64,000 nucleotides of DNA from Paucilactobacillus vaccinostercus DSM 20634 (lineage in GTDB: Bacteria; Bacillota; Bacilli; Lactobacillales; Lactobacillaceae), in contig NZ_AYYY01000063.1 of assembly GCF_001436295.1 (NCBI RefSeq), positions 150,685-214,684 of the forward strand, in the 5' to 3' direction. The notes under the pieces are model-generated. The model was not told the origin of the DNA. It did no database searches and worked only from the letters and a program-made list of their open reading frames with translations. This document shows, piece after piece, positions 63,926 through 64,000 of this stretch; the stretch's first letter is position 1, and each line of letters begins with the position of its first letter. The position numbers and the translations under genes are program-made.

Positions 63926-64000
63926 TGAAAGCGAAAACAATGTTGCCTTTATTAGGGATTTGCTTTGTGTTTTGTTCATAAATAACGTAAAATGAAGATA

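Overview
The window is a continuous piece of core chromosome from a low-GC Gram-positive bacterium, almost certainly a member of the Lactobacillaceae. The evidence is the gene set and its order (atpBEFHAGDC followed by a YwzB-like gene, murA, mbl, yidD and rodA; tdk-prfA-prmC-sua5-glyA-upp), the tmRNA tag AKNNNNSYALAA, an Apf-like LysM surface protein, a methionine T-box in front of metNIQ, MurT/GatD, and strong GGAGG ribosome binding sites. No prophage, insertion sequence, CRISPR array, rRNA or conjugation gene is visible. The genus cannot be fixed from the sequence alone. Two traits narrow it: a Ddl ligase with the Phe typical of D-Ala-D-Lac ligases, and an intact aconitase-citrate synthase-isocitrate dehydrogenase operon, which many lactobacilli lack.

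Layout. 1-9.7 kb: tRNA-Asn, cell-envelope genes (OatA-like O-acetyltransferase, LicD-like transferase, LysM/Apf protein), a stress protein, a MarR regulator, a HAD phosphatase, tmRNA, an alpha/beta hydrolase and a two-component system. 9.8-19.8 kb: pgi, the oxidative TCA branch acnA-citZ-icd, a CrcB pair for fluoride export, and a divergent MHS-family transporter whose 5' leader looks like a translated attenuator. 19.9-27.3 kb: tRNA-Gln(CTG) and tRNA-Glu(CTC) flanking a hypothetical gene, a branched-chain aminotransferase, and a MarR-heterodimeric ABC exporter-serine hydrolase operon. 27.4-38.8 kb: murT-gatD, tdk, prfA, prmC, sua5, glyA, upp, two YibE/F membrane proteins, and a uracil permease behind a PyrR attenuator. 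38.9-50.2 kb: the F1Fo ATP synthase operon, then wall-elongation genes (murA, mbl, rodA) with yidD, a DUF2969 gene and a short gcvH. 50.3-54.2 kb: a methionine T-box, metNIQ, and an L-2-hydroxyisocaproate-type dehydrogenase. 54.2-58.9 kb: a five-gene operon combining a Bce/YtrEF-type ABC transporter, a YtrA-type GntR regulator and a second ABC transporter, with a candidate operator over the start site. 58.9-64 kb: a DUF2785 protein, ddl, a membrane GDPD phosphodiesterase, an XRE/TPR regulator and a small membrane protein.

Cell-envelope synthesis and defence is the recurring theme (OatA, LicD, LysM, MurT/GatD, MurA, Mbl, RodA, Ddl, GDPD, Ytr/Bce operon). Much of the regulation can be read in the leaders: T-box, PyrR attenuator, MarR and YtrA-type palindromes, possible CodY and WalR boxes, and the uncharacterised MHS-transporter leader. 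The best candidates for something undescribed are that leader (18717-18983) and a 19-base element shared between the TCA operon promoter and the region upstream of the transporter.
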